DNA from: DASZXJ01 sp035545895
Lineage (GTDB): Bacteria; Planctomycetota; Phycisphaerae; Tepidisphaerales; Tepidisphaeraceae
Direction of reading: 5' to 3'
Length of the DNA stretch: 50,705 bases
Assembly (NCBI GenBank): GCA_035545895.1
Contig: DASZXJ010000120.1
Location: 1-50,705, forward strand
Translations under genes and position numbers: made by a program
Notes under the pieces: generated by a model
The model's database searches: none
The model's input: the letters and a program-made list of their open reading frames with translations, nothing else
Told to the model about the DNA's origin: nothing
Shown: in pieces, positions 1-8,360 of the stretch
Layout of the letters: the number at the start of each line of letters is the position of its first letter
Position numbering within the stretch: the first letter of the stretch is position 1

Positions 1-125
1 TCCTTTCGAGCAAAAGGTGATTGACGGCCACTTCGGTGGACCGTTCTAAAATGAATGTGACGCCAGTTTACTGGTGATCACGAATTCACCGAGCAAGAGA
101 GGAGCACTCGGCTTGCATGGGTTCT
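1..125 (-). mobile_element. IS110-family element, 5' non-coding end (left copy, cut by window edge)
   Basis: This stretch is an exact reverse complement of 49096-49220, the 5' non-coding end of the IS110-family element at the right edge of the window. It is therefore the start of a second copy, read on the minus strand, whose transposase lies just outside the window. By comparison with the right copy, its ATG would sit about nine bases before position 1. Identity stops sharply after base 125, which fixes the outer 5' boundary of the element to within a base or two. It contains the same three hairpins as the right copy, near 24-44, 57-81 and 89-111. Confidence 0.9.
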
Positions 126-246
126 CTGCAATGGACCGGCCTCGCGTCGGGCGTTGTGGTAAACTCGAGAGTCGGTCGGCGCGGGGCCGGCCATTGAACG
201 TTGATCCGTTATGCAGTCAGACACCACTCCAACCCATGACAACGCT

Positions 247-369
247 CTACAGGCTATTCACCAGCGGTTCGAGCAATTCCCGCAATGCCTGTCGCGCCCG
301 ATGCAGCTGGGTTTTGACGTTGGCTTCGGTGCAGCCCAGCAGTTGCGCGGTCTCGGCGGTGTCCCCGCC
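247..369 (-). pseudogene. C-terminal fragment of an ECF sigma factor (region 4)
   Basis: Read on the minus strand, these bases encode 40 residues followed by a stop. They contain ETAQLLGCTEANVKTQL and then HRARQALRELL, the helix-turn-helix signature of sigma-70 region 4 in ECF sigma factors. There is no start codon and no region 2. The frame loses any similarity to the family upstream of 369, where the IS3-like remnant begins. It is read as the surviving tail of a gene cut by transposition and deletion. It is distinct from the complete ECF gene at 46110-46892. Confidence 0.75.
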
Positions 370-443
370 TGCTGATATAGAATCGCGGCCCGGAAAGGGT
401 CGTGATGAAGAAGCGATTTACCGAGGAACAGAAAGGCGGCGTC
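370..443 (+). mobile_element. Remnant of an IS3-family element (start of orfA)
   Basis: From ATG 405 the sequence encodes MKKRFTEEQ, the near-universal first residues of OrfA in several IS3 subgroups. The similarity stops after about nine to thirteen codons and runs in frame into an RHS fragment. No second orfA/orfB part is present. Bases 370-404 would be the element's left end and leader, but no terminal inverted repeat could be confirmed. It sits exactly between the sigma-factor tail and the RHS fragment, so it likely marks the junction of a past rearrangement. Confidence 0.55.
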
Positions 444-1493
444 ACCATGAACCAGTACGTGTGGTCCCCTATGTACATTGATGCCATGATCGAACGCGAC
501 CGTGACTCCGATCTTGACGGCACGCTGGATGAGCGGCTGTATCCCACTTACGATGCCAACTTCAACGTGACCGGTTTAGTGGATTCCTCGGGCACGATGG
601 TCGAGCACTTTGTTTATGACCCTTACGGCAACGTGAGCTATCTTGATCCAGGGGATTGGCACGATGTTGGCTCCAGTCCTCACAACTGGGTCTACCTGCA
701 TCAAGGCGGGCGGCTGGATACATCGGCTGGGCTCTATGAATTCCGGCACCGGGAGTACGATCCGACGCTGGGGACGTGGGTGCAGCAAGATCCAGCGGGG
801 TATGCTGACGAATTGAATCTATATCAATATGGAAGCAACAATCCCATCGAATTATTAGATTACGACGGTACAGAGGCGTTATCCTCGTTGGGATTGGTTG
901 GAACGTATTTCGGTGGAGAAAAAGGTGTCTCTCTCTTAGACATTAAGTGGAAATATAAAGGCGATACTGGCTATATCGTTCAACACGTTAAGGTAAGTGT
1001 CTGGATATACAGGATGGATGGCTCGGAAGATATGGCCGCAGAAGATGATTTCTTGGCAAAAATACATGTGGGTAGAACATCCCCGCACGATGGCGGTGCG
1101 TTTGGAGAATATTGGGAAAACTGGACTGTTGATGGTGGTGCTGTAGGTTTCGATGTGCATACGTTTAAGGGGCGCGATTGGAATTTATATGGATTCTCAA
1201 ACTACGATGATGAATTTGATCTAAGAACGACATATCCATGTCATTATGGATACTATTTAGAGGAAGGAAATGCTGCAATTGTTAGTAAAGACCCCGGCTG
1301 GTGGGCATCCCCTGACTCACAAGCATCACGAAAGTGGTCTGGGAAGCTTCCAATAGTCTATAAGAATACTGGCTGGAGTGACGACGGGACCGTTTCTCAT
1401 TGGCTAAGCTATAATTGGGTTCGCGGATGTCCTGCAATTGGAGCTGATTACGATGAAGTCGAAGGATGGCCTCACAAAGGCGACGAAACCTAA
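405..1493 (+). CDS. Orphan RHS-repeat core with variable C-terminal tail (possible polymorphic toxin)
   Basis: The ORF opens with IS3 orfA codons (ATG 405) and becomes an RHS protein from about NQYVWSPMYID. The RHS-associated core follows: YDPYGNVSYL, GLYEFRHREYDPTLGTWVQQ, and DPAGYADELNLYQY, ending near NNPIELLDYDGT at about 860. RHS proteins are normally over 1000 residues, so this is only the last part. The remaining 200 or so residues are aromatic-rich and not recognised. In polymorphic toxins the sequence after the core is the toxin domain, so a toxin role is inferred by position only. Base composition drops here: 901-960 has 22 G/C of 60, against 37 of 60 at 9301-9360. An internal ATG at 447 is an alternative start. 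Confidence 0.75.
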   Translation: MKKRFTEEQKGGVTMNQYVWSPMYIDAMIERDRDSDLDGTLDERLYPTYDANFNVTGLVDSSGTMVEHFVYDPYGNVSYLDPGDWHDVGSSPHNWVYLHQGGRLDTSAGLYEFRHREYDPTLGTWVQQDPAGYADELNLYQYGSNNPIELLDYDGTEALSSLGLVGTYFGGEKGVSLLDIKWKYKGDTGYIVQHVKVSVWIYRMDGSEDMAAEDDFLAKIHVGRTSPHDGGAFGEYWENWTVDGGAVGFDVHTFKGRDWNLYGFSNYDDEFDLRTTYPCHYGYYLEEGNAAIVSKDPGWWASPDSQASRKWSGKLPIVYKNTGWSDDGTVSHWLSYNWVRGCPAIGADYDEVEGWPHKGDET

Positions 1494-1498
1494 AGGCA

Positions 1499-1684
1499 AT
1501 GGATCATAATACTGAAGCCAGAAGGTTTTTTGGCAGGCTAATGCAATTGATACTGCATTATAATAGAGTCCGGTCCACAAGGCGACAAAAATACCTTGCC
1601 TCGGTATTTGTCATGACCTTGATCTCTATAGTCGGTTTGAGCATATGGTGGTGGCAGCCGATTTATTTTAAATCTCAACTATAG
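1499..1684 (+). CDS. Small membrane protein, possible N-terminal part of a frameshifted immunity gene
   Basis: This ORF encodes 61 residues starting MDHNTEARRFFGRLM, with one hydrophobic helix (about residues 38-56, FVMTLISIVGLSIWWW) and an end in YFKSQL. It begins six bases after the RHS stop, the usual place for an immunity gene. The downstream frame (+1 relative to this one) is open from 1672 without an ATG and continues as a soluble domain to 2325. A single-base change near 1665-1685 would join the two into one protein with an N-terminal membrane anchor. Whether it is intact, recoded or broken cannot be told here. Function is unknown. Confidence 0.5.
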   Translation: MDHNTEARRFFGRLMQLILHYNRVRSTRRQKYLASVFVMTLISIVGLSIWWWQPIYFKSQL

Positions 1685-1788
1685 AAATTCACCGCCGCTG
1701 TCTTAACTTTAAAGACGAAAGCAGCGTCCCGGTTTTTGTTGAAGTTCTTTCAAATCAATGGAAACCCTATTCAGCAAAATATCCTGAT

Positions 1789-2325
1789 TTGCGAGATTTT
1801 GGACCTAGCCATGCGTATAGGATTGCGGGGCGTTTGATTCCACTTTGGCAAGATCTCAGAACAAGAACGCCGCATGTCCCGTTGTTTGACTCACAGGGAA
1901 CCGTTTTTCTCGGCAAATTGCGCTCGTCAAATGGAATGGCACGCCTGGTTGCCGTAGACGTCTCGACAATATTTGACTCAAATGCCACTTCGGATCATGT
2001 TCCGTCCGGTCCCCGCTACCCTATCGCTTTGGAAATAGCTTCCATTAAGCCCGAGGGCCTGCTAACTCCTGCAAGATATGATTGGAAAATAGCTATTACA
2101 ATGATTGATGAATTTTTGTGGCAAGCTGATCAGTACCTTAAAAGCGATGTCGGAATTGCGGTCTATCCAGGAAAAATCGATGTACAGGATCAGTCACGGT
2201 TTCGATGCAAGGTATTGATCGCGGACTATGAGGGAGAATTGATTGGTAATCTACTTGATAACGGTACGGTCCAAATTAGGACAGAGGGATTTGAATCGCT
2301 CGTTCGCAAAGCGAATCACTACTGA
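1789..2325 (+). CDS. Hypothetical protein downstream of RHS tail (possible C-terminal part of same gene)
   Basis: This open frame encodes 178 residues from a TTG at 1789. The frame is already open from 1672 (reading HRRCLNFKDESSVPVFVEVL), so the domain probably starts earlier. No family is recognised. It looks soluble and mixed alpha/beta, with GRLIPLWQDL and a C-terminal ADYEGELIGNLLDNGTVQ stretch. Base use is AT-rich like the RHS tail and unlike the rest of the window. Its position makes it part of the candidate RHS toxin/immunity pair, most likely fused in the ancestor to the 1499-1684 membrane segment. Confidence 0.5.
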   Translation: MRDFGPSHAYRIAGRLIPLWQDLRTRTPHVPLFDSQGTVFLGKLRSSNGMARLVAVDVSTIFDSNATSDHVPSGPRYPIALEIASIKPEGLLTPARYDWKIAITMIDEFLWQADQYLKSDVGIAVYPGKIDVQDQSRFRCKVLIADYEGELIGNLLDNGTVQIRTEGFESLVRKANHY

Positions 2326-2503
2326 CGTTTCTAATAAGACACTGTTCGAGGCATTTGCAAATAACAAATCGCAGCCCGATTGTACGCGCCGCGAACACTT
2401 CATACGGCACCTCGTAGGGTATCCTGAATCGGCGATTTTGATGCGGCCAAAGTCTACGGAACAATTTGACTGATTCGGCGACGAATATTTACACGGCTCA
2501 ATA

Positions 2504-2998
2504 ATGATCTCTTCTGATCTACTGGAATTGGGCGTGGAGCATCAATGCGCCGGACGTTATCACCAAGCTGAGAACTGTTATCGTCGCGTCTTGACAATGG
2601 ATCCAAACCGGGCTGACGCTTGGCATCTGCTTGGCATGATCGCCGACGCAGCCGGAAAGACAGATGATGCAATCAAGCTCATTCAACACGCCCTGAGTTT
2701 GGCGCCAGATCGGGCGGGCTTTCACAACAATCTTGGGACGATCCACGAACAGCGGAATGAATTTAATCTAGCTGTGCGGTGCTTGCGCGAGGCGATCCGG
2801 CTTCGGCCCAGTCACGCGATTGCCCACAACAACCTCGGCGAAGTGATGAAAGATCTGGGCCGGGTTAAAGAGGCCCTTACATGCTATCGAGCAGCTTTGC
2901 AGCACGATCCCAACTTCGCGCAAGCGGCCAGCAATCTGCTCATGACTTTGAATTATGATCCGGAGACGACTCAGCAGGCGATCAACGGACTGGCCTGA
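2504..2998 (+). CDS. TPR-repeat protein, probably truncated
   Basis: The 164-residue product is made of about four tetratricopeptide repeats (AGRYHQAENCYRRVLTMDPN, then DAIKLIQHALSLAPD, LAVRCLREAIRLRPS, EALTCYRAALQHDPN). It ends in NLLMTLNYDPETTQQAI. In SPINDLY-like TPR-glycosyltransferases a phrase of this kind leads directly into the catalytic domain, which is missing here. Another frame just downstream (about 3000-3060) reads MYDLHQQAENR, which could be the next few residues after a frameshift, but nothing further is seen. It probably represents the surviving TPR half of a larger gene. It could also act as a small TPR scaffold. Confidence 0.7.
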   Translation: MISSDLLELGVEHQCAGRYHQAENCYRRVLTMDPNRADAWHLLGMIADAAGKTDDAIKLIQHALSLAPDRAGFHNNLGTIHEQRNEFNLAVRCLREAIRLRPSHAIAHNNLGEVMKDLGRVKEALTCYRAALQHDPNFAQAASNLLMTLNYDPETTQQAINGLA

Positions 2999-3122
2999 TG
3001 TATGATCTGCATCAACAAGCTGAAAACAGGTCACTCAGGCGAAACGGGCGGCCGTGAATGAAATCGTCAGGTTCTGAAATGGCTTCTAAACGGAATTTGC
3101 AAACTGATGAACAGCCAAACAA

Positions 3123-3890
3123 TCAATTGCCGGCGTGAATAGCACCGCCGGCGATGAATCCTTTGTCGGATAAGACGGCTTTGGCTTTCTCAGTGGCGAG
3201 ATAGTCGAGAAAATGTTTGGCGGCGTCCTGTTTTTTGCTCGTTTTGATGATGACCGCGGGATAGACGATCGGCTCATGTGTTTGAGCATCGGCGGTGGCG
3301 ACGATTTTGACTTTGTCGCCGGACTCTTTGGCGTCGGTGCTGTACACGATGCCTGCGGAGACCTCAGCACGCTCCACGTACGCCAGCACCTGTCGCACAT
3401 TGGCGCCGTAGACCAGGCGGTCTTTCAGCTTGTCGGCGAGGTTGAGCCTGGTCAGGACCTGCATGGCATATTGTCCAGCCGGGACGGTCTTGGGCTCGCC
3501 GATCGAGACTTTCTTTACCGATGCATCAGCCAGCGCATCAAAACCGTTTGGCGATTCCTTCGCGTCCGCGGGAACAATCAGCACCAGGGAATTGCCGGCG
3601 ACGATTCGACGGCTGCCCTCCATCGCCAGGCCGGCTTTGGTTAGTTCATCGACCTGCGTATTGGCGGCGGAGATGAACGCATCGACATCCGCGCCGCTGG
3701 TGATCTGGCTCAATAGCTGCCCAGATGAGCCAAAGGTGAAGATGACTTTGTCGGAGGTATCGGCCTCATACTTTTTGGCGATTTCCTCGACGGCCTCCTT
3801 CAAGCTGATCGCGGCGGCGACGCGAATGGTCTCGGCCGAGGCGCCGGCAGAAAGCAACAGGCAAACAAGCAGGACGCGCAGTGTATGCAT
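3123..3890 (-). CDS. modA: Molybdate ABC transporter substrate-binding protein ModA
   Basis: The protein has 255 residues with a cleavable signal peptide (MHTLRVLLVCLLLSAGASA). The ModA fold follows: RVAAAISLKEAVEEIAKKYE, then FTFGSSGQLLSQI, GADVDAFISAA, and a C-terminal FLDYLATEKAKAVL. The serines in AAISL and GSSGQ are where the family binds the oxyanion. The start at 3890 is chosen over an upstream in-frame ATG (3944) because it has a strong AGGAAGG site and begins the signal peptide. It would deliver molybdate to a ModBC permease, which is not in the window. The molybdenum hydroxylase at 9115-12998 is a likely consumer. Confidence 0.93.
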   Translation of the reverse strand: MHTLRVLLVCLLLSAGASAETIRVAAAISLKEAVEEIAKKYEADTSDKVIFTFGSSGQLLSQITSGADVDAFISAANTQVDELTKAGLAMEGSRRIVAGNSLVLIVPADAKESPNGFDALADASVKKVSIGEPKTVPAGQYAMQVLTRLNLADKLKDRLVYGANVRQVLAYVERAEVSAGIVYSTDAKESGDKVKIVATADAQTHEPIVYPAVIIKTSKKQDAAKHFLDYLATEKAKAVLSDKGFIAGGAIHAGN

Positions 3891-4119
3891 CTTGAACCTT
3901 CCTAAAAAACCTGGATGAATGTTTCCTAATATACTACTGTACATAGCGCATCAAGAAATGGGTTGTGAATAATAATGCGGGTTTCCGAACTTCCGAACCC
4001 GCCGCAAGCGGCGCCAAACGAATACTCGAGAACTCGATTGAATTGATTTCCTTTGTCTCATCCGCTCCGAGTCGTACATTGATACACTTTGGCTTTTCAA
4101 TGAAGATCGCCACAAGCCA

Positions 4120-6534
4120 ATGAGCACCGAACTTTCCACAGACAGGATCATTCGACTCAAGAGCGCTAGAGAGAGACTCTCGCACTTGTTCGGGGTCGCG
4201 ATTGTATCTCTGTTATTTGTCATCGCCTGGTTGTTGTTTGTTCCATGGTCCGGATTTTACCCGCCTGTCGAGTTGGAAAGTTCATGGCGCATGGCCTTGC
4301 ATTGGGCCTGGAAGCAGCAGATCGATTTTGGTCGAGAGTTTGCGTTCACCTATGGCCCCTGGGGGTTTGTTCTGCAGGGGTTCGAGCCGTCAACATTTAA
4401 GTATCAGGTAGCGGCATGGACGTTGTTTGCGGGTGTGTTTTATGCGGTAAACGCAAAGCTTGCCCGTCGCCTGGATTCTGCCCGCGTGGTTGGGTTCATC
4501 TGGCTATTGCTCATGATTTGCTTGTTGGGCACAAACGTGCCGAACATGCAGGATGCGCGCATCTTTATAATGGCTTGGGGGCTGATCATTCTTCATTTCT
4601 ATCTGAACGATGAAGGGCCGACACTTCTAAAAGCGTCGATCATCGTGGCTATTGCTTTGGCGAGCCTCGGTAAGTTTTCAAATGCTTTGGCGGGAATCAC
4701 TGTGGTCGGAGTGGTGGGAATGGATGAATTGATCCACCGAAGGATTCCGTGGACCATTGTGATTTATCTTGCCGCGGCATTTCTATTTTGGATTGCGGCG
4801 GGCCAGCATTTGACGAGTTTGTTGCCGTACATCGCCCATGCGATGGAAATATCTCGAGGTTACGGTCAGGGAGAAGGGCTATTTTCGCCCACTGAATATC
4901 GGGATGTGGCCATTTATTTTGCGGTCGCGATTTTCTTTCTGATCGTGGTTGCGACGGCGCAGTTCTCGTCGCGTCCCCGCGGCGTCGCGCTCGCCAGAGC
5001 GGGGCTGGTGTTCATATCACTTGCAATCGCCCTGTTGCTGAATTTCAAAATTGGATTTGCACGACATGACGGCCATGAAATGGTCGGCACGACCTGTGTG
5101 GCCGCGCTGGCACTGATGTATTCGGCCGCAATTTGGCCGCAAGCCGTTGGGTATTTTGTCCGTGCACAATTGATCGCGCTCGTGCTGAGCTGCATCGGAT
5201 TGGCTTGGTCATCGCAACAGCGTTGGGATGAGCGCGATTTGCCAAGCCATTTGCTGGATAATTTTATACGACTTGGGTTTCGGGCCCCCGTCGCCGCAAG
5301 CTGGCTGACCGGTCAATCGAAGTTGGAAGAGGGTTATGCGTCGTATTTGGAAGATGCTCGGGCATTCAGAGACATCCCGGTGACGAGCGGCACGGTTGAC
5401 GTTTATTCTTATGCGCAACGCAGTATTTTCGCCAATGGGCTTCACTATCGTCCCCGCCCCGTCATGCAGAGCTACCTGGCCTATACCTCCAAGCTGGCGG
5501 ATCTCAACGCGGAATTTCTTAGAAGCCCGCGCGCACCCGATTCCATACTTTTTGAAGTGCAACCAATCGAAGACCATTATCCGTCCATGGAGGATGCCGC
5601 CTCCTGGCCTGAAATTCTGACTCGCTATGATCTTAAAGATGCCACGTATTCTCTGTTGCTTTTTGAACGAGCGAAGAGTGCGCGCAATTATTCGTTCAGC
5701 GAAATCCGGCAATCCGAAGAAGTGATGAATCGGTGGATTACTGTGCCCGACGCCCATGAGTTGATCTGGACAAAGATTGTGCTGAAACCCCGCAGCATCG
5801 GGTTTGCCGAATTGTTTTACAAACCATCCCCGGTGTACATGCAGATTCGAACTGTCGATGGTCGTACGGAACAATTTCGAATCATTCCGGAAGTCGCCAG
5901 CGGCGGATTTCTGCTGTCGCCGTGTGTGAAGGATCAAATGAGCTTCGCCTTTTTAGGTTCATCTCGTGGGCAGGAATTCTTGCGCGATTCGACCGTCGCG
6001 TCCTTCAAGATAGTTGGTGACGCTGTCGTCCCGTCATCATATGAAGATGAATTTCGCCTGGTGTTTTCCAGGCTGACTCTTCCGTTGCGGGATCTTTCGG
6101 ATATCCCCGGCGTCAGCGAATATTTGAAGTTTCGCGAAATTACTCGTCGGATGTCTGTTGTGGAAGGTGGTCCGGTTTTGTTCCAAGCCATTGAGGAAGT
6201 TCCGGCGGCGCTGCTTGTTCCAAATCGCACGCTCATTCGAATTAATATCCCGCCGCTGTCCAAGACATTGCATTTGAGGTTTGGCGTCATGTGGCGAGGC
6301 ATCGTGCCCCCGGCGGGGGCAGGGCCGGTTTTATTTGAGGTTCGCGCTGATCCGGGTGGCCCACCTCTTTGGAAGCGATTGCTCGAGCCGGGTTCGAATA
6401 AACAGGATGAAAACGCTTGTGAAGTGGAAATTACGCTTCCAAGCCCCACGCCAAACATGCTCTTGCTCGAGTCAACCCCTCAAAGAGCCGATGCCATCAG
6501 CACTCCTTACTGGGGCGGGATGGAATTTCGATGA
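4120..6534 (+). CDS. Large multi-pass membrane protein with C-terminal soluble domain
   Basis: The 804-residue product has about nine or ten hydrophobic segments in its first 370 residues, beginning VAIVSLLFVIAWLLFVPW, and then a 430-residue soluble part. An early periplasmic-loop phrase, EFAFTYGPWGF, recalls membrane glycosyltransferase-like proteins of planctomycetes, but no catalytic motif was confirmed. The C-terminal part is rich in beta-strand-like segments (for example LHLRFGVMWRGIVPPAGAGP). A role in cell-surface glycan or lipid biosynthesis is a guess from topology and from the TPR-glycosyltransferase downstream. The start lacks a clear Shine-Dalgarno site. Confidence 0.75.
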   Translation: MSTELSTDRIIRLKSARERLSHLFGVAIVSLLFVIAWLLFVPWSGFYPPVELESSWRMALHWAWKQQIDFGREFAFTYGPWGFVLQGFEPSTFKYQVAAWTLFAGVFYAVNAKLARRLDSARVVGFIWLLLMICLLGTNVPNMQDARIFIMAWGLIILHFYLNDEGPTLLKASIIVAIALASLGKFSNALAGITVVGVVGMDELIHRRIPWTIVIYLAAAFLFWIAAGQHLTSLLPYIAHAMEISRGYGQGEGLFSPTEYRDVAIYFAVAIFFLIVVATAQFSSRPRGVALARAGLVFISLAIALLLNFKIGFARHDGHEMVGTTCVAALALMYSAAIWPQAVGYFVRAQLIALVLSCIGLAWSSQQRWDERDLPSHLLDNFIRLGFRAPVAASWLTGQSKLEEGYASYLEDARAFRDIPVTSGTVDVYSYAQRSIFANGLHYRPRPVMQSYLAYTSKLADLNAEFLRSPRAPDSILFEVQPIEDHYPSMEDAASWPEILTRYDLKDATYSLLLFERAKSARNYSFSEIRQSEEVMNRWITVPDAHELIWTKIVLKPRSIGFAELFYKPSPVYMQIRTVDGRTEQFRIIPEVASGGFLLSPCVKDQMSFAFLGSSRGQEFLRDSTVASFKIVGDAVVPSSYEDEFRLVFSRLTLPLRDLSDIPGVSEYLKFREITRRMSVVEGGPVLFQAIEEVPAALLVPNRTLIRINIPPLSKTLHLRFGVMWRGIVPPAGAGPVLFEVRADPGGPPLWKRLLEPGSNKQDENACEVEITLPSPTPNMLLLESTPQRADAISTPYWGGMEFR

Positions 6535-6689
6535 TGAGAAGATCCATCGATTGATCTGCGTCAGCACGAATGATGTGTTTGACCCGATCGACCTTAAAGC
6601 CGTGAAGGAAGAACACGAAGAATTCCTTTCAGAATATTTCTCCACGTTCGCTTTGCGCTCATCGCGACTTTGCGGTACATTCATCTGCC

Positions 6690-8354
6690 ATGCCGTCGAT
6701 GACCCTTCAGCAGGCGATGGAACAGGCTGGCCGGCATTTCCAGTCCGGACAGTTGCAGCAGGCGCTGCATTTATTGAAACAAATTCTTGCCCAGCAACCT
6801 AATCAACCCGATGTGCTGCATTTGATGGGCATTATTCTCGGGCAACAGGGACATTTGACCGAGGCGATTGGTCATGTCCATCGGGCGATCACCATTCAAC
6901 CTGCGGCTGCGTTTTACTATTGCAGCCTTGGGCAAATGCTCGCCAGCGCGGGAAGGTTAAGCGAGTCTGTTGCTTCCTATCACAAGGGCCTTGAGCTGCA
7001 GGCTGATATTCCCGATGCGTGGCATGAAATGGGACTGGTCTTGAACAAACTCAGCCGCCGCGACGAAGCGGTGGCAGCCATCGAACGCGCCATCCAATTA
7101 CGAGACGATGATTCAGCGTTTTGGGGCAGCCTGGGTCATGTGCATTATTCGAAGAACGATCACGAGGCCGCGATTCGTGCCTATGAACGAGCATTGGAGC
7201 TTCGTCCCGATTTTGCTGAAGCGCATAACGATCTTGGTGCGGCCCTGATCGAACGCGGTCGATTCGATGAAGCCGTGCAGCATTGCGAGCGCGCAGTTGC
7301 CCTGCGTCCCGATTTTGAATTCGCACAGCGAAACCTCGGCACGGCCCTGAATAAAACAGGGAAGCTGGCGGAAGCGGAATCGGCGTTTCGCAAAGCGCTG
7401 GCGATGAAACCCGATGATGCACTGGCGCACACAAACCTCGGGTTAACACTTCTGCTTCAGGGCGATTTCGAGCAAGGCTGGATCGAGCATGAATGGCGAT
7501 CGCGCGCCCCCGAACTTGGCCTGGCATGGATTCAATGTCTCCAGCCTCAGTGGGACGGAAGAGATTTGGAAGGACAGACGATTCTTCTATGGACCGAGCA
7601 GGGATTTGGCGACACGATTCAGATGGCGCGATATGCGCCGATGGTGGCCGCTAAAGGCGGCAAGGTCCTGCTTCGCGTACAGGCGCCCCTCTTGCGGATC
7701 ATGCAAAGTCTTTCCGGAGTCGAACAACTGTCCAGCGACGCCAAGCCGCTGCCTCATTTTGATGTGCATTGTCCGCTGCTGAGCCTGCCCAAATGTTTCG
7801 GCACCAATTCCTCCAATATTCCCGCGGATATTCCGTATCTGCGCGCCGATCAATCGCTTGTCGCACAATGGCAAAAACGATTGAGAAAGGAAAATCGTTC
7901 AAAAGTCGGACTTGTCTGGTCGGGATTTGCAAACAACCGAAATAACTTCAATCGATCGACGACGCTTGATGCGCTCAGCATCCTGGCGCAAGCCGGCGAT
8001 TTCTGTTTTATCAGCCTGCAAAAAGGTCCAGCCGCGGAACAAACCAAAAATCCCATTGATGGATTGTCGCTGGTCGATTGGACGAACGAACTTGTCGATT
8101 TTGCCGACACCGCAGCGCTGATCCAAAATCTGGACCTTGTAATCAGCGTCGATACGGTTGTTGCACATTTGGCGGGCGCGATGGGCAAACCCGTCTGGAC
8201 GCTTTTGTCCACCGATCACGATTGGCGATTTCCCTTGGGCAAGGAGGCAACCCCCTGGTATTCCACGATGCAATTATTCCGCCAACCGAAGATTGGCGAT
8301 TGGAACTCGGTCATCCAGCAAGTGGCCGAAGCGCTGAGGTCATTTCAAAAATAG
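6690..8354 (+). CDS. TPR protein with C-terminal GT9-like glycosyltransferase domain
   Basis: The 554-residue protein has seven or so TPR units over residues 1-265 (for example AIRAYERALELRPDFAEAHN and AESAFRKALAMKPDDALAHT). A catalytic-type domain follows from about 290 to the end. It carries LLWTEQGFGDTIQMARYAP, VGLVWSGFANN and SVDTVVAHLAGAMGKPVW, the nucleotide-sugar-binding signature of heptosyltransferase-like (GT9) and TPR-glycosyltransferase proteins. It likely transfers a sugar to protein or glycan; the acceptor is unknown. ATG 6699 (MTLQQAMEQA) is an alternative start. The 6535-6689 gap before it holds no gene I can support. Confidence 0.85.
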   Translation: MPSMTLQQAMEQAGRHFQSGQLQQALHLLKQILAQQPNQPDVLHLMGIILGQQGHLTEAIGHVHRAITIQPAAAFYYCSLGQMLASAGRLSESVASYHKGLELQADIPDAWHEMGLVLNKLSRRDEAVAAIERAIQLRDDDSAFWGSLGHVHYSKNDHEAAIRAYERALELRPDFAEAHNDLGAALIERGRFDEAVQHCERAVALRPDFEFAQRNLGTALNKTGKLAEAESAFRKALAMKPDDALAHTNLGLTLLLQGDFEQGWIEHEWRSRAPELGLAWIQCLQPQWDGRDLEGQTILLWTEQGFGDTIQMARYAPMVAAKGGKVLLRVQAPLLRIMQSLSGVEQLSSDAKPLPHFDVHCPLLSLPKCFGTNSSNIPADIPYLRADQSLVAQWQKRLRKENRSKVGLVWSGFANNRNNFNRSTTLDALSILAQAGDFCFISLQKGPAAEQTKNPIDGLSLVDWTNELVDFADTAALIQNLDLVISVDTVVAHLAGAMGKPVWTLLSTDHDWRFPLGKEATPWYSTMQLFRQPKIGDWNSVIQQVAEALRSFQK

Positions 8355-8360
8355 TCGCCC

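Noticed and set aside
74..481. A plus-strand frame of 135 codons crossing the IS110 end, the sigma fragment and the IS3 remnant
   Set aside because: It joins unrelated pieces in the wrong frame or on the wrong strand for each of them.
2243..2473. A 76-codon frame after the putative immunity gene
   Set aside because: It overlaps the gene out of frame, has no recognisable motif and no good ribosome-binding site.
6388..6402. GGGTTCGAATA, resembling a tRNA T-loop
   Set aside because: It lies inside the large membrane-protein gene and no matching acceptor or anticodon stem was found around it.
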